A DNA stretch of 64,000 nucleotides. Source: Megalobrama amblycephala (Eukaryota > Chordata > Actinopteri > Cypriniformes > Xenocyprididae). Below the pieces are notes generated by a model that was not told the origin of the DNA, did no database searches, and saw only the letters and a list, made by a program, of their open reading frames with translations. Location: positions 14,394,001-14,458,000 of the forward strand of contig NC_063052.1 of assembly GCF_018812025.1 (NCBI RefSeq), read 5' to 3'. Position numbers and translations under genes: made by a program. This document shows positions 35,072 through 47,296 of this stretch, piece by piece. Positions within the stretch are counted from its first letter, which is position 1, and each line of letters starts with the position of its first letter.

Positions 35072-35075
<4 letters not shown>

Positions 35076-36721
35076 TGTGTATGACACTAAAAGAAAATTA
35101 ATTCTACAAAAAGTTGTATTTTGTATACATAGAGGTACACTGTATATAAATACATATTTTATAGCTAGTCGGCAACCTTGGGCGTTTCTTTATCTTTTTA
35201 ATCTAGTTTTGACAGTTTAAGTACTTCAGAGCTAAAGACTCATGTGTGAATCAGAGAAAATAGTTTTCTAAACACTGAAAGGTATTAAATGCTCAAAGGA
35301 GCCCGGAAGGCCTGTCTCGACCGCACTGTCCGTGAACAAAACCTCGTTGCTATTCCAGTTATTTCTATCTATCTTTTGGGCTTTCTTGTTCCAACGGGTG
35401 GTCAGAGTTCAGAAGCTGAGAGAACTTTTTGGAGAACGGTGGAAATATTCTTTCCGTGTCCCACAGAGAAAAGTTTCATGCCGGTGAGCGTTTTATGCCG
35501 GCCATTGACACACGGCTACGGCGCATGTCGGGTCCTATTATTAGAAGATAAAATCTGAGAGACATTTATTATTGCAATGTGTTCTGGCATGAGGAGCCCA
35601 GACCTCCATTTAGGGCTCTCAACAGTGTGGTTTTATGAGGTGCTATTATGAAATGATTTCTGTACAGCATATAAAACTTTTTATTCAAAAGTATAAAAAA
35701 TACTACTGGAAAATGACTGCCAGGCTGACATGAAGGACGCGGTCTCCGCCCGCCTGCGTTAGCTCGCCATCAGTGAAACAGTCACTCGATTATTTATCAA
35801 ACCGAGAACCTGAAAGCCTACGAGATATCTTCCACTAAACAGCCTCACTGCCTCTCCTCGGCTCCGGGAATCAAACTGCCGAAGATGAGTCAGCATCTTA
35901 TAGCTGAAACCAAAAACAGAAACATCAAGCAAACAAATCCTGCATCCAATCGGCAGTGTTTCAACGGATCCCGAGGGCTTCTGAGAGACGTCTCTACATC
36001 TTGTTTCTTAGTTTCTAGTGGAGTGTGACTGGTACACAACCTGATGGTCCAGTGCAGAAGCTACTCTACAGTAAAAGATTAGAGAAAAAAGCTATGCCTT
36101 ACTGTCCACCGCTGGATCACCTCACCACACAAAGATGAGCACTGAGCTAGAACTAATAACATACAGATCTATGCTATTGCTGGGTTTGTAGACAAGCTGA
36201 GGAAAATTCACATATTTACCAGAACTTGATGCAATCATTGTACAAATGTGACTCAAAAACAACCTCTCCTTTTTCAAGGTAAGCACATGAAGAGTAAAGT
36301 AGCAGCCTTCATTAATAGATTTAAGGTTTAAGGTCACAACAGATTACATCAAACATACCAGAACCAATGATGTTTATGCATTTCCTTCATTAACGTTCTG
36401 GATTTTTGTTCCTCCAAATATGAACAGAACCACCTTGCCTTTTTAAACTTTGCCTACCACCAAGAAGATCAGTGTGACTTATTTTCTGTCAGCAATCAAC
36501 AATCAACTTGACACACTTGACACACTCTTTCCCGTGATTATAAAGCCCATTTAAATGCACATTTCAGTGGTTTACATGTGACTTCTGTATCGCCTGTGCT
36601 CTGGAAAGTCACTGTTTTTCCAAAGACGTGGAACACACAACATGCCTCAATCAAACTAAATACAAGATAAGGGTATAAGAGCAATAACGAAAATGGCGAA
36701 TTATTATAATTATTGCGCACT

Positions 36722-37015
36722 ACAGTTCAAAAGTTTGGGGTGAGCAAGATTTTTGTAACTTTTCAACATTGATAATAATCAGAAATGTTTCTTGAGCAAC
36801 AAATCGGCATATTAGAATGATTTCTGAAGGATTCTGAAGACTGGAGTAAAAGTTTAGCTTTGCATCACAGGAATGAATTACATTTTAAAATATATTAAAA
36901 TTGTAATATTTCAGAATATTACTGTTTTTACTGTATTTTTGATCCTTGCTAAGCATAAAACACTTCTTTCATAAACATAAAAAGAATTCATACCAGCCCC
37001 AAACTTTTGAACGTT
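36722..37015 (-). repeat. Interspersed repeat (TCACCAAGGCTG family), minus copy
   Basis: It opens with TTCAAAAGTTTGGGGTGAGC, includes TGGAGTAAAAGTTTAGCTTT and ends CCAGCCCCAAACTTTTGAAC. Both termini are present, so this is a complete short copy. Confidence 0.8.
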
Positions 37016-37341
37016 AGCGTGTTTTCAAATCAGTGTTTCACCAAATCTTTCTTCCTGAACATTACAAAATAGAATCATTAAGGAGACGAATCATTAAATG
37101 GAACTGGAATCAGAACCAGAATTGTTAATGTTCTTACAATTCTAAGCCCTACTCATTAACCACCAACAAATCCAAGAAAAACACAAGATTAGTAGAAATT
37201 AATATTCATTTAGTAATATTTTAAATGTTGGTGTATTCAATATAATTTAAAATACTTGGAAACCTTAAGTGAAAAATAAATATACCAAAATGTATTTGAA
37301 ATGCATTTATGCAAAGTATACTACAAATACATTTACGAATT

Positions 37342-38312
37342 CAGTGTTTCCCACAGGTTTGAAATATACTTGCGGTGGTAGCCGGGTGAAAAATCCTCCT
37401 ATTACCCATTGCACAAAAATGGTCTACTACATGTGACAAACAAATGTGTGATTTTTAACAGTATGTTTATTCATTGAAATTAATTTTAATTACATAGCAT
37501 ACTATTACATTTAATTACATACTAATATTATGCATTGTAAATTATGCAAAATTATAGCATTTAAATGGTTCACCTTTTCCTATGTTCTCCTTGCTGTCAT
37601 ATAGTGTCTCTCTCAGTTAATGGGACACAGATTTTAATAGTAAAATTTATATAATGAATAATATATGTGTCAAATAATGTTCTTAGTCTTTTCTTCCTGT
37701 GGGGGAGACTACAGTAATTTACTATGAATTAAATGGAAATCAAATTAAATATAATTTATTATGCAACTAAAATACCAATAATGCCCCCCAAAAAGAAAAA
37801 AACTTAGCGTGTGACTTTTAATTATAAAGAAGCCCGCAACATACCGGGACTCTTATTATGAAATGTCTGTACTATTGCAGGCTGATCCTTCAGATTCTAA
37901 AACAACCGTATAAAACATTTTATATAAAGGACATTGTAATCATCAACTTGAGATCATCAGCAATCGCTTGGCATAAATCTGCGCTTTTCATTGATTGAGA
38001 ATCACTCTGAAGCAGTCTGAAGCGCTGTTGCGCGAGCTTGTAGAACGCGCAACAGCGCCCTCTTGTGACTTTGCAAAATGCAGCGCCCGTGGGAACTTTA
38101 GCGGGAGTAAACAGTTGTGACGCACACATAACGAGAAGGTACGAAATGATTAGTTAATCGATCGCGGATGGTTTCATTATATTGGGCAGATATAAAAGTA
38201 TAAGAGGATAAAAATAATAAAAGCAAAAATGTGTCTCCAAATATACTTGGGCGGCCGTTATTATACCAGGGCGGCCCGCCAAGGTAAAGTCTATGTGTGG
38301 GAAGCACTGCGT
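37342..38312. mobile_element. Non-autonomous DNA transposon with CAGTG ends
   Basis: The left end reads CAGTGTTTCCCACAGGTTTG and the right end, in complement, CAGTGCTTCCCACACATAGA. Just inside are TTGCGGTGGTAGCCGGG on the left and GGGCGGCCCGCCAAGG on the right. CAGTG termini fit hAT or CACTA-type elements. Flanking target duplication is not clear. Inside is a short inverted repeat (CTGTTGCGCG / CGCGCAACAG, about 38026-38058). No transposase frame. Confidence 0.65.
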
Positions 38313-39052
38313 ATTTATGTACTTAATATAAATACCCTGCAATTGTACATTTGGTATACTAATTTGGCATACTTAAATTCTGTAGTTTAGTAATGCTGAA
38401 TATATATTTAAGTATAATTGATTGTGCAAAAATGGAACTATTCCAAGTATACTTTAGGTACACTTTAAATATCTTGCATTTAAAGACTGATATTATACAG
38501 TGATCATCCTTACTAATAGTGATATTAAAACACATTTTAGGCTTAATATTAAGAAATGTGCATTGTGCAATAAAGAAGTTCTCCAAATAAATTTTAATTA
38601 CAATATTTATATCATTAGGTCTCAAGTGATATGGATTTACAGTATAGTTAGTATGAAATAAATGTATTTTAAATTCATTTTGGTATAGAAGACATGAAAT
38701 TCAGCACAAAAGTGAGAAGTCATCTGAGCAATAAGTACCAGAATTCTCATAAATATCTCATTGTTCTCTCAGTGTACTCTTTAGGCCTGAAGAATAACAC
38801 TGCGTTCCACTCTCATTAAATTCATCTTCCCTCAGCTTTTAATATCAATGCGATCTCAGCTGTAAAGCTGTCGAGAATTGTTCCCGTTTCCCTTAAAGTC
38901 ACGGCCACCTCACTTTTTCTGTCCCAGGTACCCAGAGCAAAGACTGATGCGAGCATCAGTACAGCTTCTGCATCAATGCATGATGGAACTCCAACATAAA
39001 TGTCAAAGTTAGAAAAACTTACGGCGTGAGGAAACTTATTTACTCCAGACAG

Positions 39053-39290
39053 TGTTTAATGTGGGGCAGTAAATAGAGCGTACAGTATTTCACAGGCCTG
39101 GCTGTGAAGCGGCCATTGATTGCAGGCTCTGTGATGAGGCGGTGCGGACAGGCGGACAGATGTGAGCGCCTGTGCCGGGTCAAGTTAGCACGACTCAAGC
39201 CACCAGGTGGCATGGCCCCTGAAAGAGCCTCTTGTGGTCCGGGCGCTGCGGTGCCTGACTGCTTTACCCTAGCCGACCACACTGACTCAG
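39053..39290. repeat. 238-bp segment, donor copy of an intronic duplication
   Basis: This segment, from TGTTTAATGTGGGG to CACTGACTCAG, is repeated in the same orientation at 40227-40464 with one visible mismatch (CCCTAGCC here, CCCCAGCC there). Its sequence is GC-rich for the intron and continues naturally on both sides, so it is the probable source. It has no recognised coding motif. Confidence 0.9.
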
Positions 39291-40147
39291 TCGGTTCCCT
39301 GTATCCGAGCCTGTGCCACCCAGGCGCTGGTCCCGATAGCCCGAGGTCACCGAGGCAAAAGAGCGCTTCCAACATTACATATCAAGACAGGAAGAAACCG
39401 AAACACTCACAGACTTGACCCAATTCTGAAGGAGCTCCAAAGATTAGAATGCAAAAGCAACGTTAAGTCTGCGCACAATGCTTCTTCTGTTTCTTCAGCT
39501 TAATTACTCACATGTTGTTGAGTTTGTTTACCCGTCATGTTTATCCAGACACCAATTTCAAAGGAAACAGAAGAACACTAGAACACTTTCAAGGATGCAG
39601 ACAAAGCTTTAGGTACAGCTACAGATGGAAATCAGATCAAGATTAAATCGGGAGGGCAGAGAACTGCGAGGCAATAAAGCAAATCAAATGAAGTAATTTA
39701 GTCCCGAAACGAGCAGCTTCTTTTCTTTGGGCACAATTCACACTGACTAACCAAAGAATTAATAATATAGTCGCCGCTTTATGTATTTACAAAGGTATAA
39801 GACTGTGTACTTTACGACTTTAATGAGGGAAAGAACTACAGTCCCATGAAGCATTGTGAAAGAAACAAAATTAAAATCGATGAACAAATAAAAAATGCAA
39901 CTGATTTAAAGACGTTAATTGTGTATACAGAAAAAACTATATATTTTACAAGTTTTGAGGTGGGAACTACAGAGTGATTTGCTTGTCGCTGTCTCTGAAT
40001 GGTGGAGATTTCTTCAGAATCATGGGTAATGTGGTTTTTCACAATGAATTCTGCTGTTAACCATGGTTATTTATTTATTTTTTTTTAAATAATGTACCTC
40101 AAAGTAAGCTTTAAAGGTTAAAAATCAATTCCCCTATGGAGAAAATG

Positions 40148-40216
40148 AATGGGATTTGTTACTCTATAGCGGTTAAGTGAATAGTTTACCCAAAAATAAA
40201 ATTTCTGTCAATTTTT
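40148..40216. repeat. 69-bp direct repeat, left copy
   Basis: AATGGGATTTGTTACTCTAT through TCTGTCAATTTTT is identical to 40465-40533. The two copies flank the inserted 238-bp segment; a 10-bp filler lies between this copy and the insert. Confidence 0.92.
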
Positions 40217-40226
40217 ATTTGTTTAA

Positions 40227-40464
40227 TGTTTAATGTGGGGCAGTAAATAGAGCGTACAGTATTTCACAGGCCTGGCTGTGAAGCGGCCATTGATTGCAGG
40301 CTCTGTGATGAGGCGGTGCGGACAGGCGGACAGATGTGAGCGCCTGTGCCGGGTCAAGTTAGCACGACTCAAGCCACCAGGTGGCATGGCCCCTGAAAGA
40401 GCCTCTTGTGGTCCGGGCGCTGCGGTGCCTGACTGCTTTACCCCAGCCGACCACACTGACTCAG
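40227..40464. repeat. 238-bp segment, inserted copy
   Basis: Near-perfect copy of 39053-39290, located 1.17 kb away in the same intron and bounded by the 69-bp direct repeats. There are no transposon ends or poly-A tail, so repair-associated copying is more likely than transposition. Confidence 0.92.
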
Positions 40465-40533
40465 AATGGGATTTGTTACTCTATAGCGGTTAAGTGAATA
40501 GTTTACCCAAAAATAAAATTTCTGTCAATTTTT
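40465..40533. repeat. 69-bp direct repeat, right copy
   Basis: Identical to 40148-40216. Beyond it the host sequence continues as a remnant of the GGGTTAGTTCACCC-type repeat family (TTCACCCTTCCAAACGATAT), so the insertion landed within an old transposon remnant. Confidence 0.92.
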
Positions 40534-40740
40534 GTTCACCCTTCCAAACGATATGACTTTTATAGGCTTTGGAATGAAGAAAGTGATATTTAGCAGAATG
40601 TCCAAGCTGCTTTTTTCCCCCCATACTATGAAGGTGGATGGGAACTAGAAACAAGTTTAGTCTTAGTCATTCTGCTAAACGTCTCTTTTTGTGATCCACG
40701 TAAGAAAGAAATTCATACGACTCGACTGGGTTTTTAAGGT
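40534..40740. repeat. DNA-transposon remnant downstream of the duplication
   Basis: It continues the interspersed element that starts near 40170 (AATAGTTTACCCAAAAATAA, then TTCACCCTTCCAAACGATAT). No coding. Confidence 0.5.
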
Positions 40741-40941
40741 TGTGCCAGTAGCCATTGTGTCCGTCTCGGGTTTTAAGGTCAGGTGTTTGTTAGGACTGTG
40801 GGAAATAGGGCTCCCAGCTGGTGCAAAATTACTTCCATAGGGCCATTAGCTGGCTGCAGGGCTGAGGAAGGCCAAAAGGGCTCTTCCCCCGGGGTCCTCG
40901 CCTGACAGCGCGGAAATGAAGCGATCAAACCGAAGCTGCTA

Positions 40942-41178
<237 letters not shown>

Positions 41179-42593
41179 TCATAAAAAAGAAAGAGAGCCA
41201 AAATGAGTAAAAAAAAACGAGCTGCGGAGAAAAAAGAGGAATGGAGATTCATGCACTGCAAAAAGAGAGCAAGAAAGAAAGCCAGAGGTAGGCGAAGAAA
41301 TCCCAAGACTCAGTAGGGTGTAGCTGGATATGACAGCTCTGATGGTGAGAGACACAATCAGAAATCAGGATGAGGCGCGATTAACAGAACCAAGCTAATT
41401 AACCTTCCTGCGATTTATAGGCTTTGTAAGATACCACCGTGTCAGCGACAATGCCACCAGCTTCAAACCGGGTCGCCCGCACCGGCATGACATAAATATT
41501 TTGATCTTTCAATAAATGTCTCTTCTCGAACACATGCATGACGTGAACCTTTAAATACATGGCTGCAACTCCAAATATCTAGTAGCTTGAAATATTGCAC
41601 TCTACTGTGAGAGAAGGGGAAAACATAAACTCAAGTAGGAAAAAAAGGAGAGATATACAGCCACATGAATCATCCATTGGGAACGGACAGAACTAAAAGC
41701 GAATCCCGAGAGTCAGCCGGGGCAAATCACAGGAATTATCTCGATTATGGCCCCTGTAAAACTCGTTTAGGCTTATAGAATGTGTACGATTTATTTAGCC
41801 TAACTTCAGACGGCTTGCGCAGGGAGCACATTTCTCCTGCCAGAAAAGTACAATGCTCCTAATTGTGCTCTAATACATTTAGAATGGAAAGCTTTCTGCA
41901 GACATAATTTTGGCTTCGACTCGGTAGAGCTTTTTTGGCAGGGAAAGGGGCACTTGATTCATCGGGTGTTTCACAACGTATCAGTAAAAAGTTTTGGGGC
42001 GCCGCCAGCTTCCTATAGGGTAATTTTTCCATCCAGATGCGCCATTGGAGGGCCCTGCATCAGCTAAACTAATTATGATCTCACCTTCGCTGATGCTCGC
42101 TCACTCTACGGTTCGACATCTCCCATTAATCATAGATATGTAGAAAATGAATGTGAAAAGAGAATGAGGGACGGTAGCCCGCACGACCATAAAGAATAAA
42201 AATGATGGCAATAACTTAATGAGATGGAGCAATGTTTTCCATGAGCTATCAGCAAATGCAAAGTCACTCTGACAACTGCCCTTTGCAACCGCAGAGCATC
42301 ATTCTGATGCGCGCAGCATTTCGGCAGAGAGGGGGGGATCTCTCGTCCTTATTGTGCACATAAAACAAAGGTATACTCATTGAAGGTTCATAAACGCCTT
42401 TCTAATGGCTCTCCGCAGCAATAAAGACTCGATCTTTACATTAAGCATTACGCTTGCTCAAATCAATAGTTTTATCCCTTACAAAAAGTATGCTGATGGT
42501 TTTAGATAAATATTTGATCAGTACTTCAATTAAATATTTAAGTTTGTAATTCAAGACCTGGATGACTTAATTTCTTCTGTGAAACACAAGAGA

Positions 42594-42596
<3 letters not shown>

Positions 42597-42626
<30 letters not shown>
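42597..42626. repeat. (TA)n microsatellite
   Basis: About 15 TA units within a decayed interspersed repeat. Confidence 0.88.
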
Positions 42627-42627
<1 letters not shown>

Positions 42628-43590
42628 CCACCGCAAAAAAATATCTTCTTTTGTGTTTTGTAGAAGAAAGAAATTCAGTTGCACTTACAGTACGTACTGG
42701 GTAATATAAGGTAACTACATGGTTTAAGGTTAGGTTATTGCAATTACTACAAGAAGTAAATAGTATGTACACAGCAGGGCCGTAACCACCATAGGCATTG
42801 AGGGGGATAATTGGCCAAATCGTACCCCATATTATATTTGCTATTTCATAATGCTGCTCTCCATTACGCACAACCACAGTATGCAAATTTTAGGGCGAAA
42901 TATCCCTTTAAGAGAGCGAGATGTCAGGCATATCCTACAACACAAACCCACAATACCTTGCTGGAAGATTATCTCAAAATCGAATTACGGCTCATTTACG
43001 TCAGAATCAGTGCTTTCTTACAACCTTTAAGCGAGAATGTATATATTTTCTGATCTCAGTGGGGTTTTTTAGAGGGCCACATGCTAGTCCTGACAGCTTA
43101 GACTTGATTGATTGATTTATTCTTTCCTATCCTGTTCTTGCGTTACAAGCCAAACAAAGTGTCCGTCATCAGCTATGTGGATTTCTCTCCCCGGCCTTCT
43201 GGGCTCCAGAGCCAAATCACTCACACGTGTTCCCTCCGCCCGGCCCGCGGTCTTTCAGCCACAGAGAGTTAATATACATACAACGTGAACACAACTGATC
43301 ATTTATCTTGTTGGTCATATCATTCATTTGTGCTGGGCCTCCTGTTTAGCCATCCAGAAAGCTTATATGGTTAGTGAGCCAAAAGTGTTGGATTTAAAAG
43401 TGAAATAAATCAAAGGCTGCGACACTTGGGCTGATCGTGTCTGCATCTGACTGTGTGATAAAGGCTGTTTCGATGTTACAATTAATCAGACTCTTGTATC
43501 AACAGGCGTAGTAAAAAAAATAAAATAATAATAATTATGAACTAGCTGCAGTAAAATTAATGTGTCTCCATTTATTGAAAATGTCATTAA

Positions 43591-44558
43591 AGGTGCCCTA
43601 GAATGAAAAATTGAATTTACCTCGGCATAGTTGAATAACAAGAGTTCAGTACATGGAAAAGATATACATTGAGTTTCAAACTCCATTGTTTCCTCCTTCT
43701 TATATAAATCTCATTTGTTTACAAGACCTCCGGAAAACAGGCGAATCTCAACATAACACCGACTGTTACGTAACAGTCGGGATCATTAATATGTACGCCC
43801 CCAATATTTGCATATGCCAAGCTCATGTTAAAGGCATTCAGACAAGCCAGTATTAACGTCTGGATCTGTGCACAGCTGAATCATCAGACTAGGTAAGCAA
43901 GCAAAGACAACAGCGAAAAAAGGCAGATGGAGCAATAATAACTGACATGATCCATGATAATCATGATATTTTTAGTGATATTTGTGAATTGTTTTTCTAA
44001 ATGTTTCATTAGCATGTTGCTAATGTACTGTTAAATGTGGTTAAAGTTACCATCGTTTCTTACTGTATTCACGGAGACAAGAGCCGTCGCTATTTTCATT
44101 TTTAAACACTTGCAGTCTGTATAATGCATAAACACAACTTCATTCTTTATAAATCTTCTCCAACAGTGTGTAATGTTAGCTTTAGCCACAGAGCACTATC
44201 AAACTCATTCAGAATCAAATGTAAACATCCAAATAAATACTATACTCACATGATCCGATCCATGCACGCAGCATGCATGACGAACATCTTGTAAAGATCC
44301 AATTTGAGGGTTATATTAGCTGTGTGAACTTTGTAAATGCACTGTATTATAGTCGAGAGCTCGGGGGCAGGGAGCGCGTGATTTAAAGGGGCCGCAGCCT
44401 GAATCGGTGCATAGTTAATGATGCCCCTAAATAGGCAGTTAAAAAAATGAATTAAAAAAAAAATCTATGGGGTATTTTGAGCTGAAACTTCACAGACACA
44501 TTCAGGAGACACCTTAGACTTATATTACATCTTTTGAAGAAGACGTTACAGGGCACCT
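43591..44558. mobile_element. TTAA-flanked MITE, full length (968 bp)
   Basis: TTAA lies at 43587-43590 and 44559-44562. The termini are AGGTGCCCTAGAATG on the left and, in complement, AGGTGCCCTGTAACG on the right. The right 100 bp (GGTATTTTGAGCTGAAACTT, CACAGACACATTCAGGAGAC) is shared in complement with the MITE at 55407 and, more loosely, with the termini of the MITEs at 20550 and 21435. No transposase. TTAA target duplication suggests a piggyBac- or Kolobok-mobilised element. Confidence 0.78.
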
Positions 44559-44839
44559 TTAAGTTTATGTTCATTGTATAACCAATGCCTTACATATTGT
44601 GTTTAATGCACACGTGAGTTTTCCTACCATGATTCAATTCAACTAGCAACTTACATTTACAACTCGGCAGGTACTGTACTTGTTAATAAACAATCAATTA
44701 TACACATACTCTAGACACAGGGATTGCAAGATGCTTAAGGTCAGAGGGGTTTCCAAAACAACCCAAAGTTATTCAACAACACGCATCTAAAGGACAAATA
44801 CAAAAAAACAAAAAAAGACATCACATTATAAGAAGGAGG

Positions 44840-46560
44840 GTGGGATCAAATACAGTGGGAGTGTCAAAAAGTTGAGATGTGAATGTCTGTGAGGAGGGGG
44901 TTGTGGGTCAATTACACAGGAAAGCCCAGAAATAGCCTTCCCCTGTTGAACGGTGCAAAATCCCAGACTTCCTTTTCAATTATCAACTAGACCGCCATCT
45001 GTAAAAACGAATGCATACCTTGCCTCGCCAGGTTCTGTTGTTTTATCTCTTTCTCCCTCCATTACATCTCAGAAAAAAGGACAAGTTGGCAAGGGAAAAA
45101 AAGAATAAAAAAAAAAAAACACACACACACACACACATTTGACTGGCTTGCTGCAGCTGCTCACCAAAGGAAAAGGAGGGGTGGCGAACGAGAGAAAGCC
45201 CTGATTGTCTTTGTTTTCCCAAAGTGTGGGGCGATTTTTCTCGCCTGCCACGTCTGGCCGTGCTGTGAGGTGATGCATTGTTTTTTTTCCGCGGGCTAGA
45301 GGGGCCGCAGAGATCCCAGGCCCTGTCTGTTTCCTGGCCTGCTCCAGTTTATCACTGTATCTGCTCTAAGCGCTGCTCCCGCTATCTGGCATCCGTCACG
45401 GCCATCGCTATAGGTGCCATGCATTATCACACGGCACTGTCACTGGTTAAAACACCACTAATCATAATCAGAACAAACTTTGTGATACCTTTCATCTGCA
45501 CTCGGGATGAGGTGTAAAATAGGCTAATTTTTTTTCCATACAGACAAAGGTATGTGTACAGGTAGCGCAGGGTTAGAGGTACTCGCAGTAAACAACAAAA
45601 TGGCTGTTCTTGTTTGCATTGCGGGCTGTGATGAATGACCCTGCTGCACTCCTGGTACTTTCTGTGGGTGTAGCCTGTGCATTCTGTTTGTGCGTGATTG
45701 ATTACGCATGCCTAACACTAGGCGCTCAAGGGAGTCAGACTAATTCGGTCCTGGTGAGAGGAATCTGAAGTAATTAGAGGCAGGACCTAATTACATCTAT
45801 TTATTTAACGAGCATGTTCCCACAATCCCATAAAGCTCTCCATTAAAAGCGTCTAGTCTCAGGTGAAAGAGGCGGGGAAGAAACATCACACCTTTCTGTC
45901 TTAAACCTATTACTGTAATCAGCTGCTCTCAAGGTTTTGCAACCGGTTTCGCACCCATTGTGAACCTCTCGGCACTAAACAATGCGGCCGTCTATGAAAA
46001 ATGTCTGAAAATAACAGCTTTCAGCACTAGGGATTTTCAGGCCTCTGCAACGTCAATCTAACAGTCAGTTTTGGTGGACAACAAAATCGTGCCTAAAAGC
46101 AGAGACAGTGAAAATGATGAGGGGAAGCAAGGGATGCTTGGAGACTGACACACATCACAGATGTAATATGTGAAAATAAGGGCCTAATAATGCATTTGGC
46201 ATGCCATCTGGATGTAAGAGTGAGGATTCTTTGGTTTAAAGGGGGCGATTTGCACACAAAGCTGGTGAAATGAAATTACATGTAATTCACTTAGGCAATC
46301 CGCGGGGCCTCTTACATTAAATAAACAATTATTTAATCAGCTGCGGGGAAATTAGGTGAACCCCTACTGACAATTTCAATTTCAGAAATCCTGCATCAAC
46401 TTTTCAAGGCTCAGGCGGTACCATCGAAACGCCGTCGGCAAACATCTGGACACAATTGAAGACATATCGAACCATCAAGTCCTATCTTAGGTGGATGTTT
46501 TACCGGGTTTACACAAATCCGAAGTCTCTAGCTGAAACGGAGTCCTAATTATATAATTCG
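44840..46560. other. No gene seen; short CA tract
   Basis: A poly-A plus (CA)n tract sits at about 45107-45137. The rest of the interval is repeat-poor intron with balanced base content and no recognisable exon. Confidence 0.5.
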
Positions 46561-46761
46561 GTTTGATAAATAAGGTTTAATGTATTCTGTGAAAGCTTCA
46601 TTCCTCCTAGAATCTGGGAGGCCACGGTTCAGGGTAATATTCCCACATCACATCCTCATTTCTTCACGTTGCTCTCAATATGCTTCACCGTCAGGAAGAA
46701 GTATAAAAAGTAGTATCAAATCATCTGTAGTCAATCAGAAGGGTTTTAAAGCAATTATTCA

Positions 46762-47268
46762 ATTACGTATGGGCGAGCGGGGCTAGTACTCACACCCTTT
46801 ACTATTTCTAAGGGTACATTCTACTTTTTTTGAAGCGTCTATGAAAGGTTGTGTTATTGCCTAGGAAAAAAACGTTGTGTAAAATGGTGCGAAGGTGAAT
46901 CTGCCATTAAACAGCCTAAATAGTTGATTTTAAATAGTAAAATTAGGACTTTTGTCTTAAAATCGTATAGTTAATTAGATACCTTACAGCAGTGGTTCTC
47001 AACCAGTTCTCAATCAGTAAACTTCCAAGCATTCCAAGCAAAATAAGCATTAAAATAAGCTAAAACAACTAAAAGATTGACATTTTTTTATTTTGATTCA
47101 TCTCCTCAAAGACACTTTTTTGAAGAAGAAGAACCAGAGTTTCACTGTCTTGGAAAACCAGGACATATGAGGTAGCCTAATTGTAAAAGTGTGAATTCTA
47201 GACCTGGAAAAGTCATGTAGTTTTTTATAACGAATATATATTTTTATGCCAATCTCTACTGTATTCAA
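46762..47268. repeat. Tandem unit 1 (~507 bp), uninterrupted
   Basis: It begins ATTACGTATGGGCGAGCGGG and includes GGGTACATTCTACTTTTTTT, AAAATGGTGCGAAGGTGAAT and GGAAAACCAGGACATATGAG. The same sequence order recurs from 47269, where unit 2 (ATTATGTATGGGTGAAGGGG) is split after about 28 bp by the palindromic element and resumes at 48643. Confidence 0.8.
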
Positions 47269-47296
47269 TTATGTATGGGTGAAGGGGGTCTAGTTG
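47269..47296. repeat. Tandem unit 2, left piece before the palindromic insertion
   Basis: ATTATGTATGGGTGAAGGGG then GTCTAGTTG aligns with the start of unit 1 (46762). It is the pre-insertion flank of the element at 47297-48636. Confidence 0.75.

Noticed and set aside
39104..39418. 104-codon plus-strand frame over the duplicated segment
   Set aside because: It is open only because of the GC-rich composition. The duplicate copy at 40278 opens similarly, and no domain or splice context supports coding.
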